Source: Lysinibacillus contaminans (GTDB lineage Bacteria; Bacillota; Bacilli; Bacillales_A; Planococcaceae). From it: a stretch of 64,000 bases of DNA. A program made the position numbers and the translations under genes. Below the pieces are notes generated by a model. The model had not been told where the DNA came from. It did no database searches and saw nothing but the letters and a program-made list of their open reading frames with translations. The stretch lies in NCBI RefSeq assembly GCF_001278945.1, contig NZ_LGRV01000003.1, positions 2,532,041 to 2,596,040 of the forward strand, given 5' to 3'. How positions within the stretch are numbered: position 1 is the first letter of the stretch; each line of letters begins with the position of its first letter. This document shows positions 1-9,637 of the stretch, piece by piece.

Positions 1-2054
1 CCATTCGCCGATTGAGTACCCACGGTATATGTTAAGTTCGTACGCTTCATTGTAAACGGTCCTGTTAGCTCTACCTTACCTTCAAATGGCTGAACAAAAT
101 AAGAAATAGGCGCCATATTAGCACTTGAATCAAGTTCAACCCCAGCAATCGCTTGATCTGCCCAAGCTGTCAACACAGGCAATTCATCATTTTCTGTGAG
201 TGATAGTGCCATAGATTTCATACTCTCAATACGAAGTGGATCTATCTCTTCTTTCTTCGCTGGATACATATAACTGTTGTTACCATACGTCATTGGTTTT
301 TGCAGAACTGTCGTTTTTAACGCTTGATCAACATGCAGTGTTTCATTTGGCTCAATATCGCCAAGCTTCACTTCTTTAATGCCTGATATCAACGTGACAT
401 CTTTTAAAACGAATGGGAAATTATTTTTTACCGTTCCTGATAGTTTTTCATCTTTTAGCGTAATATCAATATCCATATTACCAATATTTTGTGTAGCTGT
501 TTTCCCTGTAAAGGATTGAACAGACCAATAGCTTAAATCACGTAATGTTAACGTCGAGCCATTTGGATGCTCCTTTATATACGATGATTCATGTAGATTT
601 TTCATACTACCATCAATATTATTCCGATTTCGGAACGCGACTGCTGTTGTATTTGTATCAGTCTCTACAACAAAATCACCACCACGATTCGTTAAAATCG
701 ACTCTACATAATATCCACTTACACTCTTATCCTCATTTACTTTATAAAAGGCGGACTGTTGTACTTGTGGCTGCATAAGACGATCCTTCGCCCCAAAAAT
801 AAACAGTGCAACGGATAACATAATAGAAATAGCAGGAATAATCCACCAAGCATGCTCACGTTTGTCCATTTTTTTCAATACAAAGTAAAGGAGTGGTCCA
901 ATAATTAAAATATATAGAATAATAACGACTAGCATATAAGTGACTGATACTTCAAAAGAAGGGAATAATTCATTTACTGAACGCAACTCATAAGAAACCC
1001 TATCCATCGTCGAATTGCCATTCATATCCCCTTGCTGCATTGAATTTTGGATGTTTAACATTTTAGCTGTTAAAGTAGCATAGCCATCCATTGATGCTAA
1101 TGGATTGTCACCTAACGAGAACGTCGTCTGTATAATTTCACCACCACCTACTTTTTTCTTAGCAGCCAAAATTGTAGCCTCGTTCGCTAATACTCGGGTA
1201 CTACCTGAATTTTCAGTTGCTGTATAAACTGAAATAGGACTAGTAAAAGTACCGCCTCCAGACAACTTCGTTAAACTTTCAACTGAAACAGTTGTCGTTT
1301 GTTGTGACAATGTTAACGGTAAAAATTCTTTAAAAATACCAGCTGTTGCTTCTACTTGATCAGAGGCCCCAAGTAATAACTTACCTCCCTCTTGCACCCA
1401 TTTTAGCAATGCTTCCTGTTGTTTCTGCGATAAATCTACCAGTGCAAATTCATCGACTGCTATAACATTAGCCATCGCATAGCCCTGTGCATCATCTGGT
1501 AATGTATAATCCTTTAACTGATTTAAATTGAATATTTCTACATTACTTGATGATGTAACTTGTGATAATCGTAAGTAAGCTGCCAAACGGTCACTTTTTT
1601 CCGTTAACGTATAAATAAACGTAGAAGATGGCTCAAGGAAATTTGCTTGTAATTGTTCCGTCCCTTTATAAGACACGATTTTTCCCTTTTCAATGCCACC
1701 CTCATAAAAGGCAAATAATTTCGAGTCATTTGAAGAACCATAGTCAGCTAGGCCATCCAAATAGAGCTCAAATGTTTTTTCTTCTCCTGCGGCTAAATCA
1801 AGTGAAAATATCAACGCTGACCCGATTTCGTGGGTATTTTGAGCGTTAATGGCCATATCCCCTGAAAAATCAGTGCCGTTATTTTTCACTGTAATTTTTA
1901 TGGGCACTACAGATTGATATTTCGCTTTACCATTGATACCAGCTGTCGCCTGTACCTCTAAACTTGGTGCCGCACTCACCTGTGATACAGGTAGCACTAA
2001 ACTCATAACAAGCATAAATAATAGTACAAGTACTGGTATTTTCGTTTTTATCAA
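1..2054 (-). CDS. Large secreted/membrane-anchored protein, C-terminus cut by the window edge
   Basis: The frame is open on the minus strand from a TTG codon at 2054 to the window edge, at least 684 residues. The start is supported by an AAGGGG ribosome-binding site just upstream, and the first codons encode a classic signal peptide: a Lys-rich start (IKTK), a Leu/Val core, then VSAAP as a likely signal-peptidase site. About 330-380 residues in there are two membrane segments (encoded near 800-940) separated by KKMDKREH, so the protein has a large extracytoplasmic N-terminal half and a second, Asn/Thr-rich domain after the membrane segments. I do not recognise the family with certainty. Similar-looking proteins sit in MoxR/DUF58 operons of Bacilli, but that is memory only. 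The missing C-terminus lies outside the window. Confidence 0.8.
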   Translation of the reverse strand, partial: MIKTKIPVLVLLFMLVMSLVLPVSQVSAAPSLEVQATAGINGKAKYQSVVPIKITVKNNGTDFSGDMAINAQNTHEIGSALIFSLDLAAGEEKTFELYLDGLADYGSSNDSKLFAFYEGGIEKGKIVSYKGTEQLQANFLEPSSTFIYTLTEKSDRLAAYLRLSQVTSSSNVEIFNLNQLKDYTLPDDAQGYAMANVIAVDEFALVDLSQKQQEALLKWVQEGGKLLLGASDQVEATAGIFKEFLPLTLSQQTTTVSVESLTKLSGGGTFTSPISVYTATENSGSTRVLANEATILAAKKKVGGGEIIQTTFSLGDNPLASMDGYATLTAKMLNIQNSMQQGDMNGNSTMDRVSYELRSVNELFPSFEVSVTYMLVVIILYILIIGPLLYFVLKKMDKREHAWWIIPAISIMLSVALFIFGAKDRLMQPQVQQSAFYKVNEDKSVSGYYVESILTNRGGDFVVETDTNTTAVAFRNRNNIDGSMKNLHESSYIKEHPNGSTLTLRDLSYWSVQSFTGKTATQNIGNMDIDITLKDEKLSGTVKNNFPFVLKDVTLISGIKEVKLGDIEPNETLHVDQALKTTVLQKPMTYGNNSYMYPAKKEEIDPLRIESMKSMALSLTENDELPVLTAWADQAIAGVELDSSANMAPISYFVQPFEGKVELTGPFTMKRTNLTYTVGTQSAN

Positions 2055-2190
2055 AAGCTCAACCCCTTTTTTTCTACTAGTCCTGAAAGACATTTACATA
2101 ATTATACGTTTTTAAAAACATTTTGTTCCATTTCTTATTTTTTCTTCATGAATATTCATAAACTCTTAAGAATTTAAAGATGGTGAACAT

Positions 2191-2219
2191 GAAAAAGACT
2201 CTAAAAACCTCAGAGTCCT
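2191..2219 (-). terminator. Intrinsic terminator after ccpC
   Basis: On the minus strand GACTCT and AGAGTC form a stem around a 9-nt loop, followed directly by TTTTT. It lies a few bases after the ccpC stop codon. Confidence 0.7.
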
Positions 2220-2224
2220 TCCAC

Positions 2225-3115
2225 TTATTTCGTATAATCAAATAAACAACGAGCATGATCCTGTACGACTTCTACAAATGCTTCTACCTGCCGCAATTCA
2301 AATGAAGATTCATAACCGATTAACCATGTATCCCGTGTTAAACCAAATTCCTTTTCATTGTTCATGAGCGCAATTTTATTCACTCCATCATCTTCATTCA
2401 ATGTAATCGACGGTAAAATCGCATAACCTATTCCGTTTAATGCCATTTGTTTACATGTTTCAATTTGATCGACTAAAATTTGTCGACTAGGATTAGATGC
2501 AAAATGTCGCTGCCACCACTGTTGAATTTCTTGATAATAGTTCGAATCACTTTTAAATTGAATAAATGGACGATCAGTCGTTAAGACATCCTCAATCGTT
2601 TTCAGCTCCTGGTCTACTAAATACAGCGTATCTCGGAATAGGTGAATTTTCTCCCCCCGCCAATCGACTTGTCCCCTTACAATCCCAACATGCGCCTCGC
2701 CTTCATACAATGCCTTGACAATTTCGGAGCTCCAGCCTGTCATCAGTGAAATTTTGGCCTCAGGATATCTTGTTACGAAATCCTTTAACACTTTTGGTAG
2801 CCAGTTTTGTCCGACAATCGATGCACACGCTATTTTCAATGTACCATTTACTTTTGTTGTCAGTGACTGAATCATTTCAAAAATTTCTTCTTTTTTTGCA
2901 ATCATTTCATTCGCATAAGAAATGACCAGCTCTCCAGCCGGGGTTGCTGTCAGCCCTTTTTGTGAACGAATAAACAGCTGTGTTCCCCACTCTTTTTCAA
3001 TTGATTGTAAACGCTGTGAAAGAGCAGGCTGCGATAAAAATAATCGCTCCGCTGCCTTACGCATATTGCGTTCCTCTGCTAAAATTTTCAATATTTCTGC
3101 TTCTGTTGCCGTCAC
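2225..3115 (-). CDS. ccpC: LysR-family regulator, CcpC (citrate-responsive)
   Basis: A 296-residue LysR-type regulator with an N-terminal winged helix (residues 1-60, with AAERLFLSQPALSQRL as helix-turn-helix) and a periplasmic-binding-like effector domain (about 88-290). The sequence closely recalls CcpC (YkuM) of B. subtilis, including NMRKAAERLF and SLMTGWSSE. CcpC represses TCA-branch genes such as citZ and citB and responds to citrate. The neighbour upstream is the CBS protein darB/ykuL, the same pair as in B. subtilis, which supports the call. The start is GTG at 3115 with a perfect AGGAGG seven bases upstream. A hairpin separates it from darB, so the two may be partly uncoupled. Ligand specificity is inferred from family and context only. 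Confidence 0.85.
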   Translation of the reverse strand: MTATEAEILKILAEERNMRKAAERLFLSQPALSQRLQSIEKEWGTQLFIRSQKGLTATPAGELVISYANEMIAKKEEIFEMIQSLTTKVNGTLKIACASIVGQNWLPKVLKDFVTRYPEAKISLMTGWSSEIVKALYEGEAHVGIVRGQVDWRGEKIHLFRDTLYLVDQELKTIEDVLTTDRPFIQFKSDSNYYQEIQQWWQRHFASNPSRQILVDQIETCKQMALNGIGYAILPSITLNEDDGVNKIALMNNEKEFGLTRDTWLIGYESSFELRQVEAFVEVVQDHARCLFDYTK

Positions 3116-3136
3116 AAGAGTATCCTCCTACTCATA

Positions 3137-3168
3137 AGAAAAGGGACTCAATGTTTTCTTTGAGCCCC
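3137..3168 (-). terminator. Hairpin with T-run between darB and ccpC
   Basis: Minus strand: GGG-C-TCAA pairs with TTGA-G-(T)-CCC, followed by TTTTC. It sits in the 60-bp gap between darB and ccpC and probably attenuates read-through. Confidence 0.55.
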
Positions 3169-3175
3169 TCCTAAA

Positions 3176-3619
3176 CTAGTTTTCCTTTTGGTAAATATAT
3201 TTTTTTAATTGCTTTAAAATAACACGTCTCGTCAAAATGCCAGCAAACAAACCTTCTTCATCGACCACACATAAAAATGCATGGTTAATGACTAAATCTA
3301 AGGCTCGTTGGAATGTATCTGTTGTTTTTAATACGGCCAAATTTTTATCCATAATTGTGTCTACTTTAATGTCAGGTAGTTTTTCATATTCAATATGCTC
3401 AAGTCCTAAAATCGCTTCAGTAATCATCTTCATACTTAGTAAACCTTGAAGACGGTATTTCATATCTAATACAGGAATTGATGAATACCCTGTACGCGTT
3501 AGCACCAATAGAGCATGCTCTGCACTATTTCCAACTTGAACATGTGCAACCTTTTCGGATGAAATAATAAAATCACTAATTGGCATTGCTAATAAATCCT
3601 TGCTGTTAGTTGAAATCAT
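3176..3619 (-). CDS. darB: CBS-domain protein DarB (YkuL/CbpB), c-di-AMP receptor
   Basis: A 147-residue soluble protein made only of two CBS domains (about residues 15-75 and 85-143; note TGYSSIPVLD and FLCVVDEEGLFAGILTRR). Size, sequence and position next to ccpC match DarB/YkuL of B. subtilis and CbpB of Listeria. DarB binds cyclic di-AMP and, when ligand-free, binds and stimulates Rel and pyruvate carboxylase, linking potassium/c-di-AMP status to the stringent response. That function comes from the family, not from this sequence. ATG at 3619 is preceded by AAGGAG. No membrane segments. Confidence 0.85.
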   Translation of the reverse strand: MISTNSKDLLAMPISDFIISSEKVAHVQVGNSAEHALLVLTRTGYSSIPVLDMKYRLQGLLSMKMITEAILGLEHIEYEKLPDIKVDTIMDKNLAVLKTTDTFQRALDLVINHAFLCVVDEEGLFAGILTRRVILKQLKKYIYQKEN

Positions 3620-3765
3620 GAACTTCTTCTCCTTTTCTGTCCCAACGATGCAGAACAGGATGCTTCTCCTTTATCATATCATAATTTTTCCTTTAATGAC
3701 CGTGACAAGGCCGAGAAGAATTTTATTATAACCACGAATTATTTCAGCGTTTCGAGCAAAAATTA

Positions 3766-3797
3766 AGTACCAAATTCGCTCACGCAAATTTGATACT
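3766..3797 (-). terminator. Intrinsic terminator after the 81-residue membrane protein gene
   Basis: Minus strand: AGTATCAAATTTGC pairs with GCGAATTTGGTACT (two G-U pairs) around a 4-nt loop, then TAATTTTTGC. It lies about 20 bases after the stop codon at 3817. Confidence 0.6.
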
Positions 3798-3816
3798 TTC
3801 GTTACAACATTCTATT

Positions 3817-4062
3817 TCAATACCCTGCTTGGCTCCAATAATAAAAAATCATTACACCTGTAAATGCAAAAAAAAGTGCATATACCCAAACAACCGGATT
3901 CAGCACCGTTGAATACTCTTCAACAGTTTCAGAAATCGGTGTATCCATTTCTGATTGTCGTTCTGACGTCATTTTTGCAATCCGTAACGTCGAAACAAAT
4001 GAAATGACACTAATAACAGTAACCGTGATCAGAAGCGGTATTAACCACATACCCATCGGCAA
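3817..4062 (-). CDS. Small two-helix membrane protein, unknown function
   Basis: 81 residues with two predicted membrane segments (about 5-27 and 56-76) joined by a polar, acidic stretch (MTSERQSEMDTPISETVEEY). The protein would form a helical hairpin in the membrane with a charged loop of about 28 residues. It lies 60 bases downstream of the dienoyl-CoA reductase gene on the same strand and is followed by a terminator, so it is probably the last gene of that transcript. ATG at 4062 has AAGGAG upstream. I do not recognise a family and assign no function. The other M codon at residue 3 is also possible as a start. Confidence 0.7.
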   Translation of the reverse strand: MPMGMWLIPLLITVTVISVISFVSTLRIAKMTSERQSEMDTPISETVEEYSTVLNPVVWVYALFFAFTGVMIFYYWSQAGY

Positions 4063-4123
4063 AACTCCTTTCTTTGCCTATTAGTATGCGTTAAACCCGT
4101 AGCTCTCTATTCAGGAAATTCTA

Positions 4124-4891
4124 TTAAAACGGGTATGGATTTAACCATTGTCCACCATCCAATGTGATACATTCTCCGTTCATATAACTTGCTTTATCTG
4201 ACATCATAAATGTCGCTAAATCTGCAATCTCTTCTGGTGTACCAATACGATTTAACGGTACAGAATCTAATGTACGTGCAGCAGCTGCTTCTGATTCCCA
4301 AAGCTTAGATGCTCCACCCGTACGTTCAATCGGCCCTGGTGCAATCGCATTTACTCGAATACCATACTGTTTTCCCCACTCAACAGCTAGTGTTCTTGTC
4401 ACTGATAAAACACCTGCTTTCGCCGCAGCTGAATGAATGACTCCTGCACCTGCATTCCATGCATACGTGGCAACCATATTAATCATAGAGCCTTTAATTT
4501 TATGTTCAATCCAGTACTTCCCTACAGCTGATGAACAGTAAAAAGTACCATTTAATACAATATCAATCACAGATTTCCAGCCATTTGGAGACAATTCCTC
4601 AGCTCTTACGATAAAATTCCCCGCTGCGTTATTGACAAGCCCATCTACTTGTCCAAACTTTTCTACTGCAAACGCCACCATTGCTTCTGCTTGTTCTGGT
4701 ACTCGGACATCCATTTGGAATGTCTCGATTGCATTGCCTGCTTCTGAAATAAATGTTTTCGCTTCTGCTAAACGCTCTTCATTACGTCCTGTAATGACAA
4801 CATTGGCACCCTCAGCAACAAATTGCTTCGCCATATAAAGACCCATTCCACTAGATCCACCTGTAATAATGATTGTTTTCCCCTGTAACAT
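4124..4891 (-). CDS. fadH: 2,4-dienoyl-CoA reductase (SDR family)
   Basis: A 255-residue short-chain dehydrogenase. The Rossmann motif TGGSSGMG is at residues 11-18 and NNAAGN near 87. At the catalytic position the usual YxxxK reads HSAAAK, followed by AGVLSVTRTLAVEWGK. Loss of this Tyr with a retained Lys is typical of the 2,4-dienoyl-CoA reductase branch (PSASAKAG in mammalian DECR). APGPIERTGG also matches that branch. The enzyme reduces 2,4-dienoyl-CoA with NADPH so that unsaturated fatty acids can enter beta-oxidation. B. subtilis has fadH (ykuF) in the same neighbourhood as ccpC and cheV. ATG at 4891 is preceded by AAGGGGGA. Substrate is inferred. Confidence 0.85.
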   Translation of the reverse strand: MLQGKTIIITGGSSGMGLYMAKQFVAEGANVVITGRNEERLAEAKTFISEAGNAIETFQMDVRVPEQAEAMVAFAVEKFGQVDGLVNNAAGNFIVRAEELSPNGWKSVIDIVLNGTFYCSSAVGKYWIEHKIKGSMINMVATYAWNAGAGVIHSAAAKAGVLSVTRTLAVEWGKQYGIRVNAIAPGPIERTGGASKLWESEAAAARTLDSVPLNRIGTPEEIADLATFMMSDKASYMNGECITLDGGQWLNPYPF

Positions 4892-5405
4892 ACCATTTCC
4901 CCCTTTGCGAAAATTAAAAATGAATTGCTATTCATTATGTTACTACAAATTACTGGAAATGTCTCATTTTATCTACAATAAACATATATTTATAGCATAT
5001 ATTTAAATTTTCTATTACTATAAAAAAAGCCAATTCCCTATTATCATAGAAGTCGACTCTTAAACATTTCATATATAAATCACTTATCGCGGCTGATCAT
5101 GCAACTGTATTAGTGTTTTTACATTATTATTGATTTAATCTTTTTATGTAATACACAGAGATATCTAACATTGAAACATCTCTTTACCTATGCTTTATTC
5201 ATATTTCAAGGCCACCGTGGAAAGCGTCCGTCTGGAGTGTAATGTGCTGTCAAGTACAGATTTCGGTGTAGAGCCTTTTTAACTATAGCGTTTTTCAATG
5301 CCCTCAAAAAAAGCGAGGTATTCGACGATTAAATCGTCGAATACCTCACAATGTGAAACGCTATGGACTTTTCAGTGCCTCATTTACAATGCATCACATT
5401 TTCTT
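4892..5405. other. 514-bp intergenic region with a nested palindrome and a repeat-like tract
   Basis: No ORF is supported here. The part near fadH is AT-rich (promoter side). Positions 5213-5245 contain CCGTGGAAAGCGTCCGTCTG, which resembles a short tract common in intergenic repeats of Bacillaceae (memory, unchecked). 5285-5364 is a nested inverted repeat: outer arms ATAGCGTTT and AAACGCTAT, inner 16-bp stem at 5315-5347. Confidence 0.6.
5303..5347 (-). terminator. Strong intrinsic terminator after the EAL-protein gene
   Basis: Two 16-base arms (5315-5330 and 5332-5347) pair perfectly. On the minus strand the stem is followed by GCTTTTTTTG. It lies about 60 bases after the stop codon at 5406 and is enclosed by an outer 9-bp inverted repeat. 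Confidence 0.85.
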
Positions 5406-7427
5406 TCAATTAACAAAATATTGTTCAATTACCGCTTCTACCGACAAAGGCTTATTGTATAAATATCCTTGCCCTTTTTGACAGCGATAACGTTTTAAAA
5501 AGGCAACCTGAAACAGTTCCTCAATGCCTTCAGCCACGACTTCTAGCCCTAAATTATGCGACATTGAAATAATTGCTTTAATAATCGCTTCATTTTTTTC
5601 ATCTTTCGCTATATCTGCTATGAATGACTGATCGATTTTAATTGTGTCGATTGGATATTTCTTTAAATAGCTTAAAGAAGAATACCCAGTGCCAAAATCA
5701 TCAACTGATACATGTACACCTAAGTGTTTTAAGTCAGATAAAATCGAAAACGTTTCATTCACATTCGTCATCGAACTCTCTGTAATTTCCACTTCCAATA
5801 ACGTAGGTTCTACATCATATTTGTTCAAAGCATCATTTATTTTTCGTGCGAAATCTTCTCTTCTAAACTGCTTTGGCGATATATTGACAGCAATGCGAAC
5901 AGGCCGATATCCAAGATCTTTCCATTCTTTTTGATAACGACATACTTCCTCTATAACCCAGTCGCCAATATTAATAATTAAGCCTGATGCCTCAGCAATT
6001 GGAATAAACTGTGCAGGTGAAACGAAGCCAAATTTTCTGTTATTCCAGCGCAATAATGCCTCAAAACTATCTATTCTATTCGTCGTTAAGTCTATTTGAG
6101 GTTGTAAATGGATACTTAACTCATCAAATTCAATGGCACGGCGTAAATGTGACTCCATTAAAGCTTCATTCGGAAACGCAGTTGTCATATCATCCCGGAA
6201 ATAACGAAAATGGGATCGTCCATGCTCTTTTACTGAAAATAGTGCTTGGTCGGCTTTACGTACAAGCGTTTCTAAATCATTACCATCCGCCGGACTAAGG
6301 GATATACCTATGGAAACACTGATAAAATATTCCTGACCATCTATAATAAACGGCTGTTTTAATGCCTCCAATAGTTCACTCGCTACTTTTTCAATTTTCT
6401 CAAATGTTGCATCCTTTAATAGAAAAATAAATTCATCGCTATTATAGCGATATACTGAGCATTTTGAATGGCTTAACTCACTCAGTCTATTACTAAACAT
6501 GCGCATTAATTCATCACCTTGACTTTCACCTAGTGACTCATTAAATTTTTTAAAACGATCAATATCGATTAATATAAGCGCAGCCTGTTGTTTATTAGTT
6601 TTACTATCATTCAGATGTTGTAGCCAATGCTCCTTGAACGCTTTTCGATTCCAAATACCCGTCAGCTCATCCATTAAAGCCAAATAATAAAAAGTCTCAT
6701 GATCATTCATAAATGCTTTCGCTTCTTTAATAAATAAATGAATACCTACTATTTCACCATTAAAATATGTTGGATGGGTACGTAAGAAAAAAGGTTCTTC
6801 GCTTAGTAGTTGGTCCTTAAATAAACACTTCGGCATACCAAATGCAGAACCTTCTAATGTTTTTTCGAATAATAACTTAAATTCACTCACATACCTTTTT
6901 TCTAATATTGAAAAAATATTTTGCCCAATAATGCTTACTTGTTGATGCAACAATAAAGAAGTTGCTGCTGCATTCTGATAAATTATATGCCCCTGTAAAT
7001 CGGTTGTTAACACAGGATTAACATGTTGTTCAACAAACTGTAAATATGGCTGTCCATAAGCCATTACAGTATTATCTCGTATTTCACGAAAAATAATAGC
7101 AGATACATTCCCATCTAAATGTTGAACACTTACATCAAGTTTTTGCGTTTCTTGCCCTTTTAAAAATTTAATTGTTTGAATACTACCTGACTCTTGCATA
7201 AAGATAGTTAATAATTTTTCCCAGCACAGTTCCGTAAAAAATTGTGTTGCTTCAATAGCATGCTCATCATTTAACTCTATTAAAGAAGCCACTTTATCGT
7301 TACGGTAAACAACTTCAAATTCCCTGGTATCTTTTTGTCTTAAAAAGACAATTGCATCAAATGGATTTAACTTTGCCAGTTGATGATAATATACATCTTG
7401 CCCTACATTATCTTTTATTTTATCCAT
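5406..7427 (-). CDS. PAS-GGDEF-EAL protein, probable c-di-GMP phosphodiesterase
   Basis: 673 residues from the ATG at 7427, chosen because GGGGGAA lies directly upstream; the frame extends ten codons further without a better site. A PAS-like sensor domain covers about residues 110-235, a GGDEF domain about 245-405 and an EAL domain about 420-670. The GGDEF signature reads NSDEF, so both glycines are lost, and no RxxD inhibitory site is seen. The EAL domain is intact: FEALLRW, NISPKQF, EITES, VDDFGTGYSSL, DTIKIDQSF and EGIE. The protein should therefore hydrolyse c-di-GMP and use the GGDEF domain, if at all, as a nucleotide sensor. No membrane segment, so it is cytosolic. It is 53 bp downstream of ppk on the same strand, which suggests co-expression with polyphosphate metabolism. 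Confidence 0.88.
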   Translation of the reverse strand: MDKIKDNVGQDVYYHQLAKLNPFDAIVFLRQKDTREFEVVYRNDKVASLIELNDEHAIEATQFFTELCWEKLLTIFMQESGSIQTIKFLKGQETQKLDVSVQHLDGNVSAIIFREIRDNTVMAYGQPYLQFVEQHVNPVLTTDLQGHIIYQNAAATSLLLHQQVSIIGQNIFSILEKRYVSEFKLLFEKTLEGSAFGMPKCLFKDQLLSEEPFFLRTHPTYFNGEIVGIHLFIKEAKAFMNDHETFYYLALMDELTGIWNRKAFKEHWLQHLNDSKTNKQQAALILIDIDRFKKFNESLGESQGDELMRMFSNRLSELSHSKCSVYRYNSDEFIFLLKDATFEKIEKVASELLEALKQPFIIDGQEYFISVSIGISLSPADGNDLETLVRKADQALFSVKEHGRSHFRYFRDDMTTAFPNEALMESHLRRAIEFDELSIHLQPQIDLTTNRIDSFEALLRWNNRKFGFVSPAQFIPIAEASGLIINIGDWVIEEVCRYQKEWKDLGYRPVRIAVNISPKQFRREDFARKINDALNKYDVEPTLLEVEITESSMTNVNETFSILSDLKHLGVHVSVDDFGTGYSSLSYLKKYPIDTIKIDQSFIADIAKDEKNEAIIKAIISMSHNLGLEVVAEGIEELFQVAFLKRYRCQKGQGYLYNKPLSVEAVIEQYFVN

Positions 7428-7480
7428 CTTTTCCCCCATTAAGCAGAGCCTGTACAATATTCGATTACGTAAAAGGAAAG

Positions 7481-9637
7481 CTACTCTTCGTCTATTGTAG
7501 GCTTTAGCGCATCTTTTAAGAAAATTTCTTGGCTATTAATTGGATCTTCACCACGGTCAAACTCTTTATAATGATATTTCCCATTCGAGTCTTGAATACG
7601 TGCTTTCGCTGTATCTTCTAGTTGTTTGTTCATTATGTCAATAATACGTTTTTTTGCTTCACTTGCATACACTGGGAATAAAATTTCTACACGTTTGATC
7701 ATATTTCGAGTCATCATATCCGCTGATGAAAGGTATACTTTATTTTCCCCATTATGATGGAACCAATAAATACGGGAATGCTCAAGGAAGCGACCTACAA
7801 TACTTGTCACCGTAATATTATCGCTAATGCCCGGTATTCCTGGGCGAATACAGCAAATACCACGAATGATTAGTTCAACTTGAACACCTGCAATCGACGC
7901 CTCATATAGTTTCATCATTAAATCTTTATCGGTTAATGAATTCATCTTCGCGCGAATAAATCCGTTACCATACTGTTTATGACAAGCAATTTCTTCGTCA
8001 ATCAGAAGAATAAACTCATCACGGATATCAAACGGAGCAACCACTAAATGATTAAATTTCGGCTTTTCTGTATAACCACTTAAGAAGTTGAAAAAGTTTG
8101 TTGCATCAATCCCAAATTCTTTATCGGATGTAATAATCCCCATATCCGTATATATTTTTGCTGTTGCATCATTATAGTTCCCTGTACCAAGATGCACGAA
8201 GCGTTCGATTTTGCCGTTTCGACGACTAACAACGAGTGTGATCTTGGAGTGGGTTTTCAAATTATTCATGCCGTAAATTACAAGACAGCCAGCTTGCTCA
8301 AGTTCCTTCGCCCAATGCACATTATTTGCCTCGTCAAAACGAGCTTTTAACTCCACTAACACAGTTACTTGCTTGCCATTTTCAGCAGCTAACTTTAATG
8401 CTTGAATAATAGGTGAGTTTCCACTTACTCGATATAGTGTTTGCTTAATCGCCAGTACATTCGGATTAACTGCGGCTTCGGTAATAAAGTCCACAATCGG
8501 TGCAAATGACTCGTACGGGTGATGGAAGAAAATATCTTGTAGCAACGCTTTTTCAAAAATATTTTCATCAGACTGTAAATCTAATGGTGGTTGTGGAATA
8601 AAGCTTTCATATTCTAAATGCTCACGGCCGACCGAAATGCCTTTGACAAAGGAGAACATAAAGGTTAAATCCAGTGGGCCATCAATGTGAAATACATCCG
8701 CTTCTTCGATTTCGAATTCATCGAGTAAATAGGCTAATACTTCATCATTCATTTCACCTACACGAACTTCAAGGCGACTTCCTACGCCCCATTTGCGCTT
8801 TTTCAGCTCTTTTTCAATTTCTACAAGTAAGTCTCGTGCGCCTTCTTCATGAATCGTTAAATCTGCATTACGTGTTAAACGGAAGGCCTGAGCAGATTTT
8901 ACACTATAACCCAAAAATAATTTTTCAATATGAGCAACAATCACATCTTCCAGTAAAACGATAACTGTCTCCCCTTCAGCAGAAGGTACTTTAATATAAC
9001 GATCAAGTACAGATGGCACCTGTACAATCGCTACCTTTTCACGATTTTCTAACTCTATTTCATCTTGCTCTAATAATACCAATATATTCAATGTTTTCCC
9101 GATTAGCGTTGGGAAAGGCCGATATGCATCAACGGCTACTGGTGTTAATACAGGGAAAATTGTCTCCGCAAACATCTCGTTGATAAATGCTTTTTGAGTG
9201 CTATTCAAATCCTTCATATCTGCAATATGTACATTATGTTGAGGTAATAAATCATAAATTAAATGACGATATACTTCTGTTTGACGACGTACTAATGCTT
9301 GCGTACGCTCTGCGATTTTCGCTAATTGTTCTTTCGGAGTCAGACCTGATTTATTTTCAGCTTTATGGAAACCTGCACGAATTTGATCTTGCAAGCCTGC
9401 TACTCGTACCATGAAAAATTCGTCTAAATTCGAACTGAATATCGCTAAAAACTTTAAGCGTTCTAGCAGAGGATTACTTACATCCTCCGCTTCTTCTAAA
9501 ACACGCTCATTGAAGGCAAGCCAACTTAGTTCACGGTTATTATAGTATTGTGGTTTGGCGATTTCCTCTAATAAATTGATTTGCTCTTGCAAATACTCTT
9601 CTGCATTTATACTATTTTTCGTTACTTCAGTTGTCAT
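7481..9637 (-). CDS. ppk: Polyphosphate kinase
   Basis: 718 residues, usual length for PPK1. It transfers the terminal phosphate of ATP to polyphosphate, reversibly. Visible signatures: YNNRELSWLAFN at the N-terminus, LPQxD-type core, FHHPYESF, the phospholipase-D-like catalytic blocks with KTHSKITLVV (phospho-His) and HLGTGNYND. The start is ATG at 9637, served by GGGTGG; upstream codons in the frame run through that site. It overlaps the 3' end of ppx by 11 bases, implying translational coupling. ppx, ppk and the EAL-protein gene run in one direction with tiny gaps and form a likely operon ended by the strong hairpin at 5303-5347. Confidence 0.95.
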   Translation of the reverse strand: MTTEVTKNSINAEEYLQEQINLLEEIAKPQYYNNRELSWLAFNERVLEEAEDVSNPLLERLKFLAIFSSNLDEFFMVRVAGLQDQIRAGFHKAENKSGLTPKEQLAKIAERTQALVRRQTEVYRHLIYDLLPQHNVHIADMKDLNSTQKAFINEMFAETIFPVLTPVAVDAYRPFPTLIGKTLNILVLLEQDEIELENREKVAIVQVPSVLDRYIKVPSAEGETVIVLLEDVIVAHIEKLFLGYSVKSAQAFRLTRNADLTIHEEGARDLLVEIEKELKKRKWGVGSRLEVRVGEMNDEVLAYLLDEFEIEEADVFHIDGPLDLTFMFSFVKGISVGREHLEYESFIPQPPLDLQSDENIFEKALLQDIFFHHPYESFAPIVDFITEAAVNPNVLAIKQTLYRVSGNSPIIQALKLAAENGKQVTVLVELKARFDEANNVHWAKELEQAGCLVIYGMNNLKTHSKITLVVSRRNGKIERFVHLGTGNYNDATAKIYTDMGIITSDKEFGIDATNFFNFLSGYTEKPKFNHLVVAPFDIRDEFILLIDEEIACHKQYGNGFIRAKMNSLTDKDLMMKLYEASIAGVQVELIIRGICCIRPGIPGISDNITVTSIVGRFLEHSRIYWFHHNGENKVYLSSADMMTRNMIKRVEILFPVYASEAKKRIIDIMNKQLEDTAKARIQDSNGKYHYKEFDRGEDPINSQEIFLKDALKPTIDEE

